Positions 1-8,421 of a stretch of DNA of 64,000 bases are shown here, piece after piece. This DNA is from Mycobacterium alsense. Lineage in GTDB: Bacteria > Actinomycetota > Actinomycetes > Mycobacteriales > Mycobacteriaceae. The DNA lies in NCBI RefSeq assembly GCF_002086635.1, contig NZ_MVHD01000007.1, positions 1-64,000 on the forward strand, in the 5' to 3' direction. How positions within the stretch are numbered: the stretch's first letter is position 1; each line of letters begins with the position of its first letter. The translations under genes were made by a program, and so were the position numbers. Below the pieces are notes generated by a model that was not told the origin of the DNA, made no database searches, and saw only the letters and a program-made list of their open reading frames with translations.

Positions 1-241
1 GCCCCCCCGGTCCACCCGGCCCGTTCGCGGTCGGGAGCCAGAACACGCATTCGTTCAGCTGCACACTCCACACCCACCCCGGCGCGCACGGCTCGTCTGC
101 CCTGCTGATCGCCGGCGCGGCGATGCTCGTCAGCGGCAAGACCACCGCCGCGACGGCCAAGACGCCGACCGCGCAGCGCGTGAGAACACGCCCCGCCGCC
201 GGTCGCCCGTCGGTCTCTTCTGCCGCGATCGCATCGGCCAT
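1..241 (-). CDS. Small secreted protein, partial (runs off window start)
   Basis: Reading leftward from an ATG at 239-241 gives 80 open codons that leave the window without a stop. The start is preceded by a strong ribosome binding site (AGGAGGAGGG on the minus strand, about 250-259). The N-terminus has a charged segment, then a hydrophobic stretch (GVLAVAAVVLPL) and an Ala-rich region typical of a Sec signal peptide. The mature part starts near ADEPCAPGW and has Trp, two Cys and a Gly/Pro-rich tail, as in many short mycobacterial exported proteins. The family is not recognised. The C-terminus is unknown because the gene is cut by the window edge. Confidence 0.65.
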   Translation of the reverse strand, partial: MADAIAAEETDGRPAAGRVLTRCAVGVLAVAAVVLPLTSIAAPAISRADEPCAPGWVWSVQLNECVFWLPTANGPGGPGG

Positions 242-555
242 ATCGACCCTCCTCCTGGATGGCTCGGCGCCACTGAATACTGATTTAATCGCTGCGCGAA
301 CTCCTCGATCGGCGTTTTCCCGATTTTCGGATGAAAGTTCCCGGGGTCGCGGTGTTCCGTCGGCGACCCTCTCGGAGACCGGGATGACGCCCGGTGACTT
401 TCAATCCCGTTGCACAGCAGGCGGTCCGCAATGTCACCGGCAGTCGCCGCGGCGGCCGGCCGAGCGCCGAAGCCGGGTCGGATTGACGGCCCCCGAATTG
501 GGGTATCCCCGGCCAACCCGTCGTTCGGGACCGTTGCTAGAGAAGCGAGCGCACG
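242..555. other. Intergenic region, divergent promoters
   Basis: This 314-bp gap separates the minus-strand secreted protein from the plus-strand YihY/BrkB gene. It is less GC-rich near 275-330. A weak promoter-like pair for the plus-strand gene may exist (TTGACG at 483-488 and TATCCC at 504-509), but the 15-bp spacer is short. I see no gene or RNA in it. Confidence 0.4.
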
Positions 556-1563
556 ATGATCGGCTGGCTGGACAGGCTGCAGCGGCGCAACCGCGCGGTC
601 GGCGTGGCGGTAGCCGTCATCTACAAGTACCTCGACGATCAGGGCGGCTATCTGTCCGCACTGATCACCTACTACGGATTTGTCTCCCTGTTCCCGCTGC
701 TGCTCCTGCTGACCACGGGCCTCGGTGTGGTCCTGGCCGGACGGCCCGACCTGCAGGAGCAGGTGATGCACAGCACGCTGAGCCAATTCCCCGTCATCGG
801 CGCCCAATTGCACCAGCCCGAGGGGCTCAGCGGCGGCACCGTCGCCGTGGTCGTTGGCGTCGTGGGCGCCCTCTACGGTGGTCTGGGCGTCGGCCAGGCG
901 CTGCAGAATGCGATGGACTCGGTGTGGGCCGTCCCACGGAACAAGCGCCCCAACCCAATCCGGTCACGCCTGCGCAGCTCGCTGCTGCTGCTGGTGCTCG
1001 GCTCGGCCGCGCTCACCGCCACCATCCTGTCCGCCATCGGTCAGGCCACCGGTGCGCTGGGCGTTTTTGGCCAGATCGGGGTGGCCCTCGCGGCCGTCGC
1101 GATCAACGGGATGATCTGCCTGGCGATATTCCGCGTGACCACCGCCCGGCAGCTCTCCTACCGCCAGGTCTGGCCCGGTGCGCTTGCGGCGGCGTTCATC
1201 TGGCAGATCCTGCAGCGATTCGGCGCCGGTTATGTCCAGCACACGGTCAAGACGGCCAGCGCCACCAACAGCGTGTTCGCGCTGGTGCTGGGTCTCCTGG
1301 CCTTCCTGTACCTCGTGTCGTCGACGCTGGTGCTGTGCGCCGAGATCAACGTCGTTCTCGTCGAGCGCCTTTACCCGCGCGCCTTGCTCACCCCGTTCGT
1401 CGACGACGTGGATCTGACTTCGGCCGACCGCCGCACCTACACGAAGAAGGCAAAGGCCGAGCGCGTCAAGGCATTTCAGCGCGTCAGCGTGCGGTTCCGC
1501 GACCTCACGCGCAAAACCCCCCGGCCGGACCCCCCCACGGTGCGCCGCCGGCCCGCCGGCTAG
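556..1563 (+). CDS. YihY/BrkB-family membrane protein
   Basis: A 335-residue polytopic membrane protein of the YihY/virulence factor BrkB family (once misassigned as ribonuclease BN). The first 30 residues are a cytoplasmic amphipathic region. A family-typical segment (SALITYYGFVSLFPLLLLL) begins near residue 34, and about five more hydrophobic helices follow to about residue 270. The last 60 residues are basic and probably cytoplasmic. The family's biochemical role is unsettled; some members are suggested to be envelope transporters. It stands alone and is convergent with the reductase operon. Its final 59 bases overlap a DUF3072-like remnant on the other strand. The ATG at 556 follows a purine-rich GAGAAGCGAG. 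Confidence 0.88.
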   Translation: MIGWLDRLQRRNRAVGVAVAVIYKYLDDQGGYLSALITYYGFVSLFPLLLLLTTGLGVVLAGRPDLQEQVMHSTLSQFPVIGAQLHQPEGLSGGTVAVVVGVVGALYGGLGVGQALQNAMDSVWAVPRNKRPNPIRSRLRSSLLLLVLGSAALTATILSAIGQATGALGVFGQIGVALAAVAINGMICLAIFRVTTARQLSYRQVWPGALAAAFIWQILQRFGAGYVQHTVKTASATNSVFALVLGLLAFLYLVSSTLVLCAEINVVLVERLYPRALLTPFVDDVDLTSADRRTYTKKAKAERVKAFQRVSVRFRDLTRKTPRPDPPTVRRRPAG

Positions 1564-1645
1564 CCCGCGCCGCGTCCGGTGTGCCGTCCTCGCGCCCGGC
1601 TTCCCGGGCCAGCGTGTGCAAATAGCTGCGTTGTGGCCCGGTCAT
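1505..1645 (-). pseudogene. Remnant resembling a DUF3072 protein
   Basis: Starting at the ATG at 1643-1645, the minus strand encodes MTGPQRSYLHTLAREAG. This resembles the DUF3072 core, which typically reads DEPMTGxQxSYLxTLxEEAG. The preceding in-frame codons read LTDEP, as in that family. The expected C-terminal end (ASxRIDELQ) is seen only as ARASRR before the frame runs into the 3' end of the YihY gene. There is no obvious upstream start of its own. I infer a decayed gene or a short degenerate paralogue. The assignment rests on a pattern recalled from the family, not on a search. Confidence 0.4.
1594..1609. terminator. Candidate hairpin between convergent genes
   Basis: GCCCGG and CCGGGC form a six-base perfect stem around a CTTC loop, between the 3' ends of the YihY gene (1563) and the reductase (1657). 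There is no U-tract, as is common for mycobacterial terminators. It also lies within the DUF3072-like remnant, so its role is uncertain. Confidence 0.3.
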
Positions 1646-1656
1646 CGGCTCGTCCG

Positions 1657-2745
1657 TCAGGCGTCGATCACCACGCGACCGCTCTTCGCCCGCGAGACGC
1701 ACACCAGCATTTCGTCGTCGCCCTCCACGGTGCGGCCCCGGCGATCGACGTCCCCGCCGAGCACCTTGACCTTGCAGGTCCCGCAGAAACCTTGCTGGCA
1801 CGAATACGGGGTCGCCGGGTCGCGGTCGAGCATGACGGCCAGCGCCGACCGGTTCGACGGCACGCTGAGCACCCGCCGCGACCGCGCGAGTTCCAGTTCG
1901 AACGGAACGCCGTTGATGACCGGCGGCGGGCTGAACCGCTCGTAATGCAATGGGGCACCGACGTATTCGTCACGCGCCGCGCGGACCGCCTCCAGCACGG
2001 CCGTCGGCGCGCACACGTAGACGGCGGTCCTTGGGCCCGCGCCGGCCAATAGCTCATCGGTGGTCGGGAATCGGCCGCGCTCGTCGTCGGCCCACACGGT
2101 AACCCGGTCGGGGTCCACGGCCAGCATCTCGTCCAGCAGCGGCATGTAGTCGCGACCCCTGCCGGCATAGATTGCGCGCCAATTGATTCCGTGCTGCTGT
2201 GCCACTTGGATCATGGGCAGAATGGGCGTCACCCCGATGCCGCCGATGACGAACAACACGTCCTGCTCGTCGGTCACGAGATAGAAGGCGTTGCGGGGAC
2301 CTTCGAATTCGAGGGTGTCGCCGACGTCGAAGGTGTCGTGCATCTCCACCGAACCACCGCCGCCGTCGGCGATCCGGCGCACGGCGATGCGGTAGTCGGT
2401 GCGCCGGCCGGGCTGGCCGCACAGCGAGTACTGCCGGCGCCGACCCGAGGGCAGCCGAACGTCGATGTGCGCGCCCGGGGTCCAGGACGGCAGCAACCCG
2501 CCGTCGGGATCGGCCAGGGTCAAGGCCACCACGTCGGGCGTGAGAACCTCGCGTTTGGTCACCACCGCGGTACTGGTGCGCTGCACCGGCACCACCCGTG
2601 CCGGCGTCCATCGTGAGGCCGATGCCAGGCCGCCGAAGAATGTCCCCACGCCGAACAACGCCGTGTACAGGCGGTCACGCTTCCGCCGACCGTACAGATC
2701 GGTCGGCCGGCTCTCCCAAATACCCCGTGACACAACCATCCTCAT
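1657..2745 (-). CDS. PDR/VanB-type ferredoxin reductase (flavin, NAD(P), C-terminal 2Fe-2S)
   Basis: A 362-residue electron-transfer protein of the phthalate dioxygenase reductase type. After a 50-residue N-terminal extension comes a flavin-binding barrel (RQYSLCG, residues 104-110). A nucleotide-binding domain follows (GGIGVTP, 168-174). The C-terminal plant-type ferredoxin domain holds the cluster ligands C316, C321, C324 and C349. Such enzymes pass electrons from NAD(P)H to a partner oxygenase. It is the last gene of a four-gene minus-strand operon. Its ATG overlaps the stop of the alpha/beta hydrolase by 4 bp (ATGA), implying translational coupling. The likely partner is the ferritin-like di-iron protein two genes upstream; that pairing is inference. 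Confidence 0.88.
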   Translation of the reverse strand: MRMVVSRGIWESRPTDLYGRRKRDRLYTALFGVGTFFGGLASASRWTPARVVPVQRTSTAVVTKREVLTPDVVALTLADPDGGLLPSWTPGAHIDVRLPSGRRRQYSLCGQPGRRTDYRIAVRRIADGGGGSVEMHDTFDVGDTLEFEGPRNAFYLVTDEQDVLFVIGGIGVTPILPMIQVAQQHGINWRAIYAGRGRDYMPLLDEMLAVDPDRVTVWADDERGRFPTTDELLAGAGPRTAVYVCAPTAVLEAVRAARDEYVGAPLHYERFSPPPVINGVPFELELARSRRVLSVPSNRSALAVMLDRDPATPYSCQQGFCGTCKVKVLGGDVDRRGRTVEGDDEMLVCVSRAKSGRVVIDA

Positions 2746-3647
2746 GCTCCGCGAACGCTATGGCGGCCGCTGACCAGGTTCACCCATTCGTCGATGCGCC
2801 GGGCGATCACGCCTGGATGGGAGGCCACCACCCAGTGCCCGCCCTCGATCGGAACGATCCTACCGCCGGGCGGGATCGAGCCGGTGAACCGCTGCAGGGC
2901 GGGCGTCACGAAGTGGTCCTGCCGCGCGATGAGCACCTGCACCGGGACGTTGGTCTGCGGCAGGCGGGGCCCCGGCGACAGGATCGGCCCGGGCATGTTG
3001 GCGCGGTACAGGTTGAGCCCATTGAGGTAGTCGTTTACCGACCGCAGCGACGCGGCGCGGCGCGGGCCGTCGGCGCCCGCGCGGCCGATGCGTTCGACGG
3101 CGGCAAAGACTTTCATCGTGGCCCGGGAGCGGATCGCCAGTTCGGGCACGAGCGGACACAGGAAGAACCAGATGTATCCGGAGGCCAGGAACTGCCGAAC
3201 CACGTCGGCCACCGCGCGCGGTGTGCGCGCCGACCGCAGGAACCGGCCCGCGTAATTCAGGTGCGGCCCCGAGATCGAGGTGTACGAGGCGATCTTGGGC
3301 GAAACGGACCCGTCGGTGACCGCCGCCCAGCCCTGGATCGAGCCCCAGTCGTGGCCCAGCAGGTGCACCGAATCCACACCCAGGCTGTCGATCACGGCGC
3401 CGACGTCGGCGGCGAGCTGGGTGAGCCGGTATCCGGTTCGGCCCGCTGGCCTTGACGATTCGCCGGCCCCGCGGACGTCGTAGGCGACGACGTTGAACCG
3501 GTCGGCCAACTCCTCGGCGACGCCGTCCCACACGCGGTGGTTGTCGGGGTAGCCGTGGATGGCCAAGACGGTCGGGCGCCGCCGGTCGATCTCGGTGTAG
3601 GCGTGCACGGCGAGTTTGACGCCGTCCGACGCGGTCACGGTGGTCAT
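2742..3647 (-). CDS. Alpha/beta hydrolase, epoxide hydrolase/dehalogenase type (EphD N-domain-like)
   Basis: A 301-residue alpha/beta hydrolase. HGYPDN (31-36) is the oxyanion-hole HGxP motif. GHDWGS carries an Asp nucleophile (D100), and GGHW near residue 271 supplies the catalytic His. An Asp nucleophile points to epoxide hydrolase or haloalkane dehalogenase chemistry rather than a serine esterase. The sequence resembles the N-terminal domain of mycobacterial EphD but lacks the C-terminal SDR domain. I chose the ATG at 3645-3647 because a GAGGTCGGGG ribosome site precedes it and it clears the upstream gene. The longer reading from 3770 would overlap that gene by over 100 bp. It is the third gene of the ligase-reductase operon. 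Confidence 0.85.
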   Translation of the reverse strand: MTTVTASDGVKLAVHAYTEIDRRRPTVLAIHGYPDNHRVWDGVAEELADRFNVVAYDVRGAGESSRPAGRTGYRLTQLAADVGAVIDSLGVDSVHLLGHDWGSIQGWAAVTDGSVSPKIASYTSISGPHLNYAGRFLRSARTPRAVADVVRQFLASGYIWFFLCPLVPELAIRSRATMKVFAAVERIGRAGADGPRRAASLRSVNDYLNGLNLYRANMPGPILSPGPRLPQTNVPVQVLIARQDHFVTPALQRFTGSIPPGGRIVPIEGGHWVVASHPGVIARRIDEWVNLVSGRHSVRGA

Positions 3648-3660
3648 CGATGCCCCGACC

Positions 3661-4569
3661 TCAGTGCGACGCGCGGGCGGCGGGCGACCGCGCCAGGTAG
3701 TCGACCGCGCGTCCGACCCCGCCCAGCTGCGACGGATGGAAGCTCGGCTTGTAGTAGGCGCCGATGACACCCAGGAACTCGAACGGCCCGGGTACCAGGC
3801 CCCGCCGCGCCGCGCGGAAGTAGTCGCGCCAGCGCGGCTTGGTTCCCGGCGGGAGGTTCGGGTCGACGGAGTACATGAATCGCACGCCGCGGACGAACAA
3901 CCACAGCAACGCCGGCGTCACCAGCAGCTGTGTGCGCACCTGCCGCCAGTAACCGGCGCGCAGATGCTTCATGGTGTCGAACGCGACCGCCTTGTGCTCG
4001 ACCTCTTCGGCGCCGTGCCAGCGCAGCAGGTCCAGCATCACCGGGTCGGTGCCCATGGCGTCGTGTTGCGGGGTGTCGAGGATCCATTCGCCCAGAATCG
4101 CGGTGTAATGCTCCAGCGCCGCCACCATCGACACCCGCTCGAGCAACCAGCTCGCCCGTCGTCGCGGGCTCCAGTGGGGGCGGTCACCGATCAGCTTGTC
4201 GAACAGCCAGCGGATCTGGTTGGTGAACGGTGTCACGTCGATGCCGTTGGCCGCGAAGTGCCCAAGCACGCCCGAGTGCGCCTGGGAATGCATCGCCTCC
4301 TGGCTGATGAAGCCCTGCACGTCCAGCCGCAGCTGGTCGTCCTGGATCAGCGGCAACGACTTCTTGAACGTGTCGACGATCCACTCCTCGCCCGCGGGCA
4401 GCAGCAGGTGCAGGATGTTGCAGAAGTGCGTGGCAAACGGCTCGTTGGGCACGTAGTAGAACGGCAGCTTGGCCCAATCGAACTCCACGTCGCGCGCCTG
4501 CAGGACGATCCGCTCGTGATCCAGCGACGCGTCGTGCGGACCCGTTGCCTTGTCATCGACCGTGAACAT
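3661..4569 (-). CDS. Ferritin-like di-iron protein (PF10118 'metal-dependent hydrolase' family)
   Basis: About 302 residues, of the family catalogued as predicted metal-dependent hydrolase (COG3687/PF10118). Counting from the chosen start, candidate ligands form the ferritin-like di-iron pattern: E62 in the first helix, E91xxH94 in the second, E153 in the third and E189xxH192 in the fourth. That pattern fits a carboxylate-bridged di-iron oxygenase or oxidase better than a hydrolase; this is inference. The start at 4569 has AGGGAG seven bases upstream. A GTG at 4594-4596 would add nine residues and overlap the upstream stop codon. It lies directly downstream of the acyl-AMP ligase-thioester reductase and 13 bp upstream of the hydrolase gene. 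Confidence 0.82.
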   Translation of the reverse strand: MFTVDDKATGPHDASLDHERIVLQARDVEFDWAKLPFYYVPNEPFATHFCNILHLLLPAGEEWIVDTFKKSLPLIQDDQLRLDVQGFISQEAMHSQAHSGVLGHFAANGIDVTPFTNQIRWLFDKLIGDRPHWSPRRRASWLLERVSMVAALEHYTAILGEWILDTPQHDAMGTDPVMLDLLRWHGAEEVEHKAVAFDTMKHLRAGYWRQVRTQLLVTPALLWLFVRGVRFMYSVDPNLPPGTKPRWRDYFRAARRGLVPGPFEFLGVIGAYYKPSFHPSQLGGVGRAVDYLARSPAARASH

Positions 4570-4588
4570 CGTGGGCTCCCTAACACTG

Positions 4589-7500
4589 TTAGGCACTGCG
4601 TTGCGCCTCGGCCTCAGCCTCGGTGATCAGGCGCTCGCTCCGCAGGAACCGGACCAGGTTGTCGACGGTCTCGGTCAGCGGGGCCTCTTTCGTGTGGACC
4701 TTGGCCAGGGCGCGCGCGTGCCGGTATTGGACGTTGCCATAGCGCTTGTCGCGCATCGCGGCGATCTTGTCCGCCGAGCGGGTGAGGAAATCGACCAGCG
4801 GATAGATCGGATCGCGCGGCGTGCACCGCCGGTTCATCTGCTCGACGAACGCCGGAATGTCGTAGTAGTCGAAGCGGTACCCGTACCGCTCGGACAGGAT
4901 CCGGGTGACGTCCGTCAGGTTGTAGTAGTCGTCGGCCGTCATGTTGAAGATTGTCCCAGCCCCGGCCACCGGCACATCCATCAGCGCGACGATGTGGTCG
5001 GCGATCAGGTCCGCCGGAAGCAGGCTGAGCTGGTTGAGCGCGTCGGCGGCGATGCCGTGCTCGATCATGAACGCCATGGTGCGCACCAGGATGTCGTCCT
5101 GGCTCCCGAAGCCCGCGCTGGTCGGTGAGATCAGCGATGGCCGGTAGATGCGCACGTCGAGCCCTTGCCGCTGGGCGGCCAGCGTCAGCTGCTCGGCGAC
5201 CCACTTGGTCTGCGAGTAGCCGAAGTCCAGCGCGTTCATCTCGGCGTTCACGTCGGACTCCCCGACCACCGGCTTGACGCTCCACCCGTAGATGAAGGTG
5301 CTGGAAACCAGGTGGAAGGCCTTGCGGTGGGACGTCATGGCCAGGCGCAAAAGCTGTTGTGTGCCAAGCACATTGGCGGGCCGCAAGGCGTCGTACGTCC
5401 GCACGTAGTTGACCAGGGCGCCGTTGTGCACGATGGCGTCGACGCTCTCGGCGAGCCGCTGGAACGCCTCCGCACCGATGCCGAGGTCCGGCTCGGCGAG
5501 GTCGCCGCAGATGACCCGCACCCGGGAGCGGACCTTGGCCTCGAGCGACGGGGACCACAGCTGCGCCTTGCGGAGCGCGGCGACGATCCGGTCCAGGCCG
5601 TGCTCGGCGTCCGTCGCGCGGATCAGCGCATGCAGGGTGTAGGAGGTGCTCCCGAGCAGGCTGCTCACCAGGAACGGCCCCAGGAACCCGGTGACGCCGG
5701 TGACCAGCACGTCGTGCACCGCGCCCGGCCGCGCCGGCGGCAGTTCGGGCAGGGGCAGTCGCGCGTCGGCGCGCATCTGCCCGATCTCGTAGGCCTCGTA
5801 CTCGGTGGAAATCTGGTCCAACGCTTCGCGCAACGCGTCGAGCGGCTGGCCCGATCCCTCGCCGAACTGGCGCATGAGCCCGAAGAACTCCGCGACCGTC
5901 AGGCGCTGCAGCAGGCGGGTGTTGACCTCGTCGGCCAGTGCGCCGGCGCCGTGCTCTTCGAGCATCGCCTGCAGGTCCGCGCGGAGCTCGGCCAGGGCGA
6001 GCGAGTCGATGCCCAGGTCGGCGAAGGAGCAGTCCTCCTGACCGGTGAGGTCGTAGCTCTCGATCAGGTTGCGGAAGCGGCCGAGGGGGCCCGCGCTGGC
6101 GTCCGGCCCGTCGTGGGTGTGGTGGGTGTAGGTCGCCAGCACGGGCAGCTTGTCGTCCAGCCAAAGCTGGCGGGTCTGGGCGCGCCGGATCTTCCCGGAG
6201 GTGGTCTTGGGGATGCTCCGCGGCGGCGCGAACACGATGGTGTGCGGGTCGATGTGGCAGTGCCGGCGAATCGCGCGCGCCAATGCCTTGCCGTCCGGCA
6301 GCGCGTTCCCGTCGCGCACCTCGGCCACCACGACCAGGGTCTCCTGCTCGTCGCGCTCGACCGAGAACGCGGCGACGCAGCCGTTGCGGATGTGACCGGC
6401 CGAGTGTTCGACGACGGACTCGATGTCCGACGGATAGCAGTTGACGCCGCGGATGATGATCAGATCCTTGGTGCGGCCGCAGACGAACAACTCGCCCTCG
6501 TACAGGAAGCCCAGGTCGCCCGTCCGCAGGTAGGTGTGCTCGTCTTCGCCGGCGATGCGGGCGCCGAACATTTCCGCGGTGACGTCCGGGCGGTGCCAGT
6601 AGCCGGCGGCCTTGGAAGGTCCGTCCACCCAGATCTCGCCGACGCGACCCTCGCCGAGCGCCTCCCGCGACTTGGGATCGACGATGCGGACGACGCTATC
6701 GGAGACGGGCTTGCCGCTGCTCACCAGCGGGGTCTGGTTGTTGTTCTCGGGCATGGCCTTTTCGACCCGCACGAAGTTCTTCTCCAGGGCCCGCTTGTTC
6801 ACCGCGAGGGTCTGGCGCCCCCGCAGGGTCACCCCCAGGGTGTTCTCGGCGAGGCCGTAGGCGCCGGTGACCGCGTCGGGTCGCAGCCCGTAGGGGGCGA
6901 AGCGCTCCCGGAAGCGCGCGAAGGTCTTGGCGCGCAGCGGCTCGGCCCCGATCACCATGGACTCGAGGCTGCTCAGGTCGATGCCCTCCAGCTCCGAGGC
7001 CGGAAGCTTGTCTTCGCGCAGGCAGTACTCGAGCGCGAAGTTGGGCGCGGGCGTGCGGGTGCCGCGCACCTCGCTGATGAGCCGCAGCCACGCCGAAGGC
7101 CGCTTGAGGAAGTCCTCCGGCGACATCCCGTGCGTCGACCCGCCGATCACCACCACGAACAGGTAGGCGGAGATCAGGCCCATGTCGTGGTGCTGCGGCA
7201 GCCAGCTGACGGCGACCTCGCGGTCCGGGAAGGCCGCGGCATTGGCGATGACGTTGGCGTGGCTGACGACCACACCCTTGGGGTTGCTGGTGGACCCGGA
7301 TGTGTACTGCAGGAACAGCACCCGGCCGGGGGTGTCGGCCACGCGAGGCCCGCCGAAGTCGCGGGTGCTGTCCGTGGCGACCCAGGGCAGGTCCGGCAGC
7401 CGCTCGGCGTCCGCCCACGGCAACGTGCCCTGGCGGTGGCCGAGTAACTCGCGGAAGCCGTGCTCGAGCTCCTTGGTCGATAGCACGGCCTTCGCCTGGG

Positions 7501-7831
7501 AGTCGCGGGCGATGAAGCTGAGCTTGGCCAGCCCCGCCTCGAACGCCATCGGCAGCGGCGGGCTGACCGGAACGGCGATCACGCCGAGGCGCGCGCAGGC
7601 GTAGAACGCCGCGACCATCTCCAGACCCGGCGGGTAGACCAGCAACGCGCGGTCGCCGGCCTTGAGCCCGGCCTCCGCGGACAGGTAGGCCGCCAGCTCG
7701 CGTGTCCGCTCGGAGAAGCTCTGGTAGGTGTAGCTCTCGAGTTCGCGGCCCTCGGCGTCGACGAACCGGAAGAGGGTCTCGTGCGGATTGCGCGCTTCCC
7801 ACATCTGCAAGTAATCGATAAGCGTCTCCAT
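4589..7831 (-). CDS. Fatty acyl-AMP ligase - acyl carrier protein - thioester reductase fusion
   Basis: A three-domain enzyme of about 1080 residues. The N-terminal part is an acyl-AMP ligase, with the ATP-binding loop YTSGSTSNPKG, the FAAL-type WLPQHHDMGL motif, and GRTKDLIIIRGVNCYP. A carrier domain follows with phosphopantetheine Ser610 (GIDSLAL). The C-terminal third is an NAD(P)-dependent reductase (VTGVTGFLGPFL, and YSQTK with the catalytic Tyr/Lys). The predicted reaction activates a fatty acid as acyl-AMP, loads it on the carrier and releases an aldehyde or alcohol. The layout parallels carboxylic acid reductases but with a FAAL-like ligase. I prefer the ATG at 7829-7831 (AAGGGGGAG upstream). 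In-frame starts at 7873 and GTG 7912 lack a clear ribosome site. First gene of its operon. Confidence 0.9.
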   Translation of the reverse strand: METLIDYLQMWEARNPHETLFRFVDAEGRELESYTYQSFSERTRELAAYLSAEAGLKAGDRALLVYPPGLEMVAAFYACARLGVIAVPVSPPLPMAFEAGLAKLSFIARDSQAKAVLSTKELEHGFRELLGHRQGTLPWADAERLPDLPWVATDSTRDFGGPRVADTPGRVLFLQYTSGSTSNPKGVVVSHANVIANAAAFPDREVAVSWLPQHHDMGLISAYLFVVVIGGSTHGMSPEDFLKRPSAWLRLISEVRGTRTPAPNFALEYCLREDKLPASELEGIDLSSLESMVIGAEPLRAKTFARFRERFAPYGLRPDAVTGAYGLAENTLGVTLRGRQTLAVNKRALEKNFVRVEKAMPENNNQTPLVSSGKPVSDSVVRIVDPKSREALGEGRVGEIWVDGPSKAAGYWHRPDVTAEMFGARIAGEDEHTYLRTGDLGFLYEGELFVCGRTKDLIIIRGVNCYPSDIESVVEHSAGHIRNGCVAAFSVERDEQETLVVVAEVRDGNALPDGKALARAIRRHCHIDPHTIVFAPPRSIPKTTSGKIRRAQTRQLWLDDKLPVLATYTHHTHDGPDASAGPLGRFRNLIESYDLTGQEDCSFADLGIDSLALAELRADLQAMLEEHGAGALADEVNTRLLQRLTVAEFFGLMRQFGEGSGQPLDALREALDQISTEYEAYEIGQMRADARLPLPELPPARPGAVHDVLVTGVTGFLGPFLVSSLLGSTSYTLHALIRATDAEHGLDRIVAALRKAQLWSPSLEAKVRSRVRVICGDLAEPDLGIGAEAFQRLAESVDAIVHNGALVNYVRTYDALRPANVLGTQQLLRLAMTSHRKAFHLVSSTFIYGWSVKPVVGESDVNAEMNALDFGYSQTKWVAEQLTLAAQRQGLDVRIYRPSLISPTSAGFGSQDDILVRTMAFMIEHGIAADALNQLSLLPADLIADHIVALMDVPVAGAGTIFNMTADDYYNLTDVTRILSERYGYRFDYYDIPAFVEQMNRRCTPRDPIYPLVDFLTRSADKIAAMRDKRYGNVQYRHARALAKVHTKEAPLTETVDNLVRFLRSERLITEAEAEAQRSA

Positions 7832-8421
7832 GGCGGGAGCCACTCCCCCTTCCAGGTCATCGGGTGATTTCATAAACTTCGGCAACTTCGGCCAAGCGAT
7901 TTCTAACACCACGGTAGCGCCACCAATAACTCATGCAAAGCCATTTTGGGAGTGCACATTAATTTCACAGCATGGACCCAGCCGTGGCGTGATCCACGGC
8001 ACATCCGGTGAAATAGGAATGGACTTCAATAGATACTGGGATCAGTAGCTCAGTAGGCGGCGGCCAGCGCATAACTGCAGCTAACCAGCGCACTACGTGG
8101 ATACTGATTTGCGTATCGGCAGCGTTCCGTAGGTGATGATTTTATGAATTACGGGGACGCAAATTCGGACTCGACTTTTGCAATTTCAAGAGCAATTCTG
8201 GATTGCGATAGAGCGGCGGGACACATTCGTCCTCACAATGCAGAAAGCGGCGCAATTTTCGCCCCGCAATGGCGAGAACGAGCGGCCGTGCGGCACCGGG
8301 TCGCCGCCGCCCGGGCGCCGCCGACCGCGCCGTCCGCCGACGTGGCGGGGCAACGGTCTGCGCATATACTGAGAATGATCTACTGATTTCCGTACACCGC
8401 TCCCACAGAGAGGGGTCGCCG
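7832..8421. other. 590-bp intergenic region, divergent promoters
   Basis: This is the longest gap in the window and is A+T-richer than its surroundings (7905-8260). It separates the ligase operon from the small plus-strand gene at 8422. It contains a perfect 7-bp inverted repeat at 7981-8000 and a TATACT hexamer at about 8366, which could be a -10 box for the downstream gene. An 80-codon open frame from ATG 8144 has an AGGTGATG upstream, but its composition is arginine/alanine-rich shadow-like, so I do not call it. Confidence 0.45.
7981..8000. promoter_or_regulatory. Inverted repeat upstream of the acyl-AMP ligase operon
   Basis: GCCGTGG (7981-7987) and CCACGGC (7994-8000) are perfect 7-bp arms around a CGTGAT spacer. 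The site is 150 bp upstream of the chosen ligase start. The size and position fit an operator for a dimeric repressor, but no regulator gene sits beside it. A hairpin in the leader RNA is the alternative. Confidence 0.35.

Noticed and set aside
123-1625. 500-codon plus-strand frame over the YihY gene
   Set aside because: It is a composition artefact in another frame. The YihY frame 556-1563 has the membrane helices and family motifs.
3648-3770. N-terminal extension of the epoxide-hydrolase-type gene from 3770
   Set aside because: It would overlap the upstream di-iron gene by over 100 bp, its sequence is Arg/Ser-rich, and a good ribosome site precedes the ATG at 3645-3647.
5165-7447. 760-codon plus-strand open frame opposite the acyl-AMP ligase fusion
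   Set aside because: It lies wholly antisense to a gene with clear domain motifs. Its protein is Arg/Gly/Val-rich with no recognisable motif, as expected from high-GC shadow frames.
8144-8386. 80-codon frame in the 590-bp gap with an AGGTGATG upstream
   Set aside because: The translation becomes Arg/Ala/Pro-rich like other shadow frames. It shows no family pattern and ends just before the real gene at 8422.
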